Shown: positions 60,233-64,000 of the stretch, one piece after another
Layout of the letters: each line of letters opens with the position of its first letter
Numbering within the stretch: position 1 is the stretch's first letter
Source of the DNA: Hydractinia symbiolongicarpus
Taxonomy: Eukaryota > Cnidaria > Hydrozoa > Anthoathecata > Hydractiniidae
Assembly: GCF_029227915.1 (NCBI RefSeq)
Contig: NC_079876.1
Location: 17,176,001 to 17,240,000, forward strand
Reading direction: 5' to 3'
Length of the DNA stretch: 64,000 nucleotides
Translations under genes and position numbers: made by a program
The notes under the pieces: model-generated
What the model saw: the letters and a program-made list of their open reading frames with translations, nothing else
Database searches by the model: none
What the model was told of the DNA's origin: nothing

Positions 60233-61905
60233 TTTGAAAAGAGGCAACGATTGAAATCGCGAGATTAATACCGTTGAAGCGTGTTGTATATGTAAAACAT
60301 TCCACGTTTTCTTGATAATATTGATATTTTTAGAACAATAATTTCGACCAATGGGTTGCGCTTGCTTGAAAAGCGCGCATGTTAATTACATGCGATAACT
60401 GTTCATGTCTACCCGAGGTGCACAATTTCTTGTGATCTTAACCTGTAAAAGAACAATTTATTGTGTGTTCGCTGTTACCATTGCACAAGAGCATTCATCC
60501 ACCTTAGAGCTCTTTCTATTGTTAAGATTAGGGAAGATCCTTGCAAACCTGTACTCTATTCGAAAAATCATGAAATTTTGTAACCAAAAGCTTGAATTTT
60601 ATGTATAATTTTAGAAATATCCATTCTTCAGTAAAAAACAGCGTGTTTTAACAAAAACAGTTAAAACCGATTTGTGAACTTTTAGATGTAAAATAACTCT
60701 GTGTACACTTTTCACGAAAATACGTTTCATGTTTTCTTTTTTTTTTTTCTTCAAGATGGCTAATTTTTTATTTTGAATTATAAAATAAAATTTTTAGCTT
60801 TGAATTTTCTTCACAAATTTTTAAAATTTGATTTCCTAATCGAGTCAGTATTATTTTTGGAAAATGTTTAAGTCGAAGAATGTACTTTTGAAGCCCACTG
60901 TTTTCATAATAAATTTTAATTATTTTTTCTTCGTTCTTCAGTGAGGAATGGTCTTTCTATGCAAAGGGTATTAAAAATGTGTGTACATAAAATCAAAGAG
61001 GTTTAAACCTCAATATAGATTTATATCGTTTGTAATTTTAACTTTTGTATATAAATATAATATATGACAAGATATGACATAATTTTACTGTCCAAGAAAA
61101 AAAATGAAAATAGAAGAAATGATCTCTACCGCTCTCAGTAAACAAAACATTTCGTTTTGATTCAACCTTCTATAAATTTATTTAGTAAACCCAGGGTATG
61201 GGGGAGGGGGAAGCGCTTATTGTGGCCCAACAAATGTGAATCCAATTTATTTAAAAACTTCAACTTCCTGCGAAAACCGACAGCAACTTCGTCCCAAGCT
61301 TTCTGTCTTTTAAGTATTGCAAAAAACAAAGGTTCTTGATCAATGTGATAAAACTTTGGATACGTTTATTTTTTGTAATTTTCTAAATCAACATTTTAGA
61401 TGGTAATGCACAAAATCATTGATGAAAAGACAGCATAAACTCAGAAATATTTGAGACCTTACCCTGGGAGGTTTGATCTTATCTTTTTCATACCGCTGCA
61501 AGCGTGACTAGATATGCCGCACTTTTTCTCCGCGATCCACAGATCAGCATATTAAAAACACCTTATACTACCGACTTTTTAAATTTGTTTTTACGTAAGA
61601 CATTTTTTTCTGTACGAACTCTAGCAATAAAATAAACATCAGTCCAGAATTTGTTCGTATTTTTTTCAGTTGTCAGTGCTATTTTTGCAACATGATTGAA
61701 GTTGTGGGCCACTGTAGAAAATATGTTAATATCAGCAGCAAAATTCTATAAACCATAGAAAATTTTCATTAACTTCATACAGAACAACAACAAGATGGCG
61801 TTTGTAGACAACTTGTTAAGATTAATAACAAAAATTGATAACAATTTCACTTATCACTTCTGTTATCCTTTTGTGTGGAAAATCTGAGAATGATATACAA
61901 TGAAG
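60233..61905. other. Intergenic, no supported gene
   Basis: 3' flank of the ubiquitin-like gene (possible AATAAA at about 60784). Otherwise AT-rich. Confidence 0.4.
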
Positions 61906-61996
61906 TGGACCTCATCTTTAGGGTCTTCTGGCACCTGAGCCGTTACTACGCAGTGCAAATTCATCAAAAAGGCAAAATGCCCTGGGAACGAGGTTG
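61906..61996. mobile_element. Palindromic CAACCTCG element, copy 5 (worn)
   Basis: The left end is degraded (GGACCTCATCTTTAGGGTC); the right end, GCCCTGGGAACGAGGTTG, is intact. Confidence 0.5.
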
Positions 61997-62056
61997 CAAT
62001 AAATTCAATCGGAACGTAAATCTACCACAATCACTATGAAAAATTATTGGCACGTC

Positions 62057-62154
62057 CAACCTCTTTCCCAGTGCACTTTGTTTTTGTTTTTTATGTCGGA
62101 ACGGCGACTGTCTCGACGTCAGAAAAGATACAAGATGCCCTGGTGACAAGGTTG
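62057..62154. mobile_element. Palindromic CAACCTCG element, copy 6
   Basis: From CAACCTCTTTCCCAGTGC to GCCCTGGTGACAAGGTTG; interior like copy 2 (AGATACAAGATGCCCTGG). Confidence 0.55.
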
Positions 62155-62314
62155 TGGAATATCATGAGCGAGAATATTAATGTCCGCCGTCACAAGTAGT
62201 CATCTCAAATGTTTCTATATCAGATTTACGCGATTTAAACTTGTCAATGTTCAGAGCAGACTTAGATTATTTGGTTAAATGCAAGCTCTACAGTTGTGCT
62301 AATTGTTGCTAACC

Positions 62315-62587
62315 GACTGGTAGCCTTGTGGTAGAGCGTTCGCTTCCAGAGCGGAAGGTCTTAGGTTCAAACCCCGGCCGAGTCATGCCCGAGTGTGAAT
62401 CTGTCCTTAGGATTGGATATCTTAGGCGGTTGCCTAATTGAGCGATTGCCGTGTTTGCACGACTTTCGTAGCTCAAATGGACTTTCGTAGCTTCAAATGC
62501 GTTAGAACCCCCTTCGCAGGACTCTCTTGGAAAGAACTACCAACATTTACTAAAGAGGCTATCCTGGGTAAATAATTCCAATAACAT
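62315..62587 (+). mobile_element. tRNA-derived SINE, copy 3 (best preserved)
   Basis: The first 70 bp fold like a tRNA: A box TAGCCTTGTGGTAGAGCG, anticodon stem TTCGC/GCGGA with loop TTCCAGA, B box GGTTCAAACCCC. The acceptor stem has mismatches and the sequence runs directly into the shared SINE body, so it is not a working tRNA gene. Confidence 0.75.
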
Positions 62588-63026
62588 CAGCTTGACCCTC
62601 TTGTCCGATACTTCGGCACTTTGCGGCACCTGGACTTGTATTATGCCGTAACTATGTAAAATCTGTTAAGTATGTTCCCGCATATACAGAAGTTGTACTT
62701 TCGCACCATTCCGTATGTGAAGTATTGATGAGTTAATGGTTTTCGTCATCTTTAAAAAGCGCCCCAGAAAAACTACCACCTTTTGCTAATTTTTTGTTGC
62801 AGATTGTAGATCTTTTTTATCATGGCTTGCAATGACAATTTCGTGACAGAGTATTTTGGTTTTTTTCAAACAACGCCTTTCACCTCCTAATCAATATTTA
62901 ACTTTCCTAATGCTATAAGATTGGGCGAGATATATGCACACAAAAAGAATTGCGCAATATTTTAAAAATTGGGCTTAACGGTCCACTTTAACAGGGGCAC
63001 AGACAGTGAAGTTGGCCAGCCAGTCG

Positions 63027-63056
63027 TAAACAATAACAAACACTATGGAAACGTTT
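63027..63056 (+). promoter_or_regulatory. Putative CFAP57 promoter block
   Basis: TAAACAATAACAAACACTAT then GGAAAC, about 100 bp before the CFAP57 start codon; the same words as at 53757-53792. Confidence 0.3.
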
Positions 63057-63152
63057 TAGTAATGGCGTCGTGAAAGAATCAAAAGACCAAATTTCACGAG
63101 AATAGTATTAGTTAGACTTAGGATAAATTGTGAATGATATTGGCAAGTTAAC

Positions 63153-63620
63153 ATGTCAGTTGCATTAGCATCACCCAGGCATGTATTTGGCTTTAAATCA
63201 GATGTGTCCAGCAATGTCTGGTACCTTGATGAACAAACTATCGTTTATCCATCTGGTTCAAATTGTGTTTTGTACAATATTGACCAGAAATCTCAAAAAT
63301 TTATTCCTGGTAGTGACAATAGCTATGGCATGACAGCCTTGGCTGTCAGTCCAAATCGACGGTATGTTGCAATTGCTGAAAAGGGTGAAAAACCAACAAT
63401 TTCCATTTATGATTTACACTCACTTAGAAAAAGAAAGGTTTTGTCAACACCAGACTGTCAGTCTTCAGAATTTGTTAGTATAGCATTTTCTCCAGACTCT
63501 AAGTACCTAATTACTCAAGGTGGTCGCCCAGACTGGACTTTGCTGTACTGGACTTGGGAAAAGGCAAAAGTACTGGCCTTTACGAAGTCAACAAATCAAC
63601 AGAATAGCCCAATATATCAG
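63153..63620 (+). CDS. CFAP57: CFAP57 (WDR65), first coding exon, partial gene
   Basis: 156 codons, ending YQ at donor ATATCAG before GTGTGT (phase 0). The start matches the CFAP57 N-terminus: HVFGFKSDVSSNVWYLDEQ, IVYPSGSNCVLYNIDQKSQK and FIPGSDNSYGM. The first WD repeats follow (LAVSPNRRYVAIAEKGEKPT, IAFSPDSKYLITQGG, LYWTWEKAKVLAF). CFAP57 is a large WD-repeat and coiled-coil protein of the motile axoneme, linked to inner-dynein and nexin-dynein assembly. The rest of the gene lies beyond 64000; no second exon is seen in the last 380 bp. Confidence 0.9.
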
Positions 63621-63779
63621 GTGTGTATTGTTTTTTTTGTGGCTAGCTAGCTATTGATTGACTTCCATTCTTTTTATTTCCTTGTAAAACACCAAAAATT
63701 TTTTTGTATAAGTCCTAAACATTACTGTATTTGTTATAAAACTGTCAAAAAACTTTATAAGAACATGGATATCCTGGCC

Positions 63780-64000
63780 AATACCAGCAAAATAAGTGGG
63801 ATATTTATTCTGCCAGTACTAATAACTGGCAGAATTAACTGGAGTATTTACTATTCAGACACTGACTACTGCTGTTTTATTTTGCCACTAGTATAGACTA
63901 TTATTTTGGTGTCATAGGTAACATTTGCAGAATATTTGGAACATTTATTTTGCCAGTAGCTAAATAGGGGCATTTATTCCAGCAGTAATACTGTTGGCAA
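63780..64000 (+). repeat. Imperfect TTTATTxTGCCAGTA repeats in CFAP57 intron 1
   Basis: Three or four spaced copies of ATTTATT(C/T)TGCCAGTA, partly facing inverted CTGGCAGAATTAA. Cut by the window end. Confidence 0.4.

Noticed and set aside
62315-62390. A tRNA gene with anticodon CCA
   Set aside because: The acceptor stem has mismatches and the sequence continues into a SINE body shared with two other copies.
63041-63052. A full RFX X-box before CFAP57
   Set aside because: Only one half-site resembles the consensus; kept as a shared block rather than a called X-box.

Overview
The window looks like nuclear DNA of an AT-rich invertebrate animal, most probably a cnidarian (a hydrozoan would fit). 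It has spliced genes with GT-AG introns, long introns full of repeats, and several families of DNA transposons, Helitrons, SINEs and LINEs. The animal genes are PIF1 and CFAP57, with no bacterial features. The phylum is an inference from gene and repeat character; no species marker is present.

Four host genes can be assembled. (1) Minus strand, 7400 to 1170: a five-exon gene whose splice phases all agree. It predicts a protein of about 1,334 residues with a DZIP3-like HEPN domain, coiled coil, Ig-like domain, SF1-like P-loop NTPase and FN3 domain. This is the most unusual gene here and is plausibly an innate-immunity or RNA-surveillance ATPase. (2) Plus strand, 33087 to 46710: a complete eight-exon PIF1 helicase (642 residues) whose introns carry Helitrons and small inverted-repeat elements. 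(3) Plus strand, 54584 to 60232: a complete six-exon gene for a 258-residue protein with a possible N-myristoylation signal and a C-terminal ubiquitin-like fold. (4) Plus strand from 63153: the first coding exon of CFAP57, a ciliary WD-repeat protein, which runs off the window.

The rest is mostly mobile DNA. 9.0-11.4 kb is a decayed Ty3/Gypsy element. 12.2-15.3 kb holds a purine-rich array, a diverged inverted-repeat pair, a dispersed element carrying a fragment of the HEPN/NTPase gene family, and a small TIR element. 15.9-16.2 kb and 47.7-49.2 kb are LINE remnants. 16.72-21.57 kb is a nearly complete P-element-like (THAP) transposon with a second, convergent zinc-finger gene. 22.9-31.5 kb is a dense field of short palindromic elements, mini-Helitrons, a SINE, a 43-bp palindrome and an inverted minisatellite. 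49.3-53.2 kb is AT-rich, with a hAT-like non-autonomous element. 58.3-62.6 kb has more SINE and palindromic copies.

The host genes do not form a pathway. The one possible link is a sequence block shared by the regions upstream of the ubiquitin-like gene and CFAP57, which might mean common (ciliary?) control.
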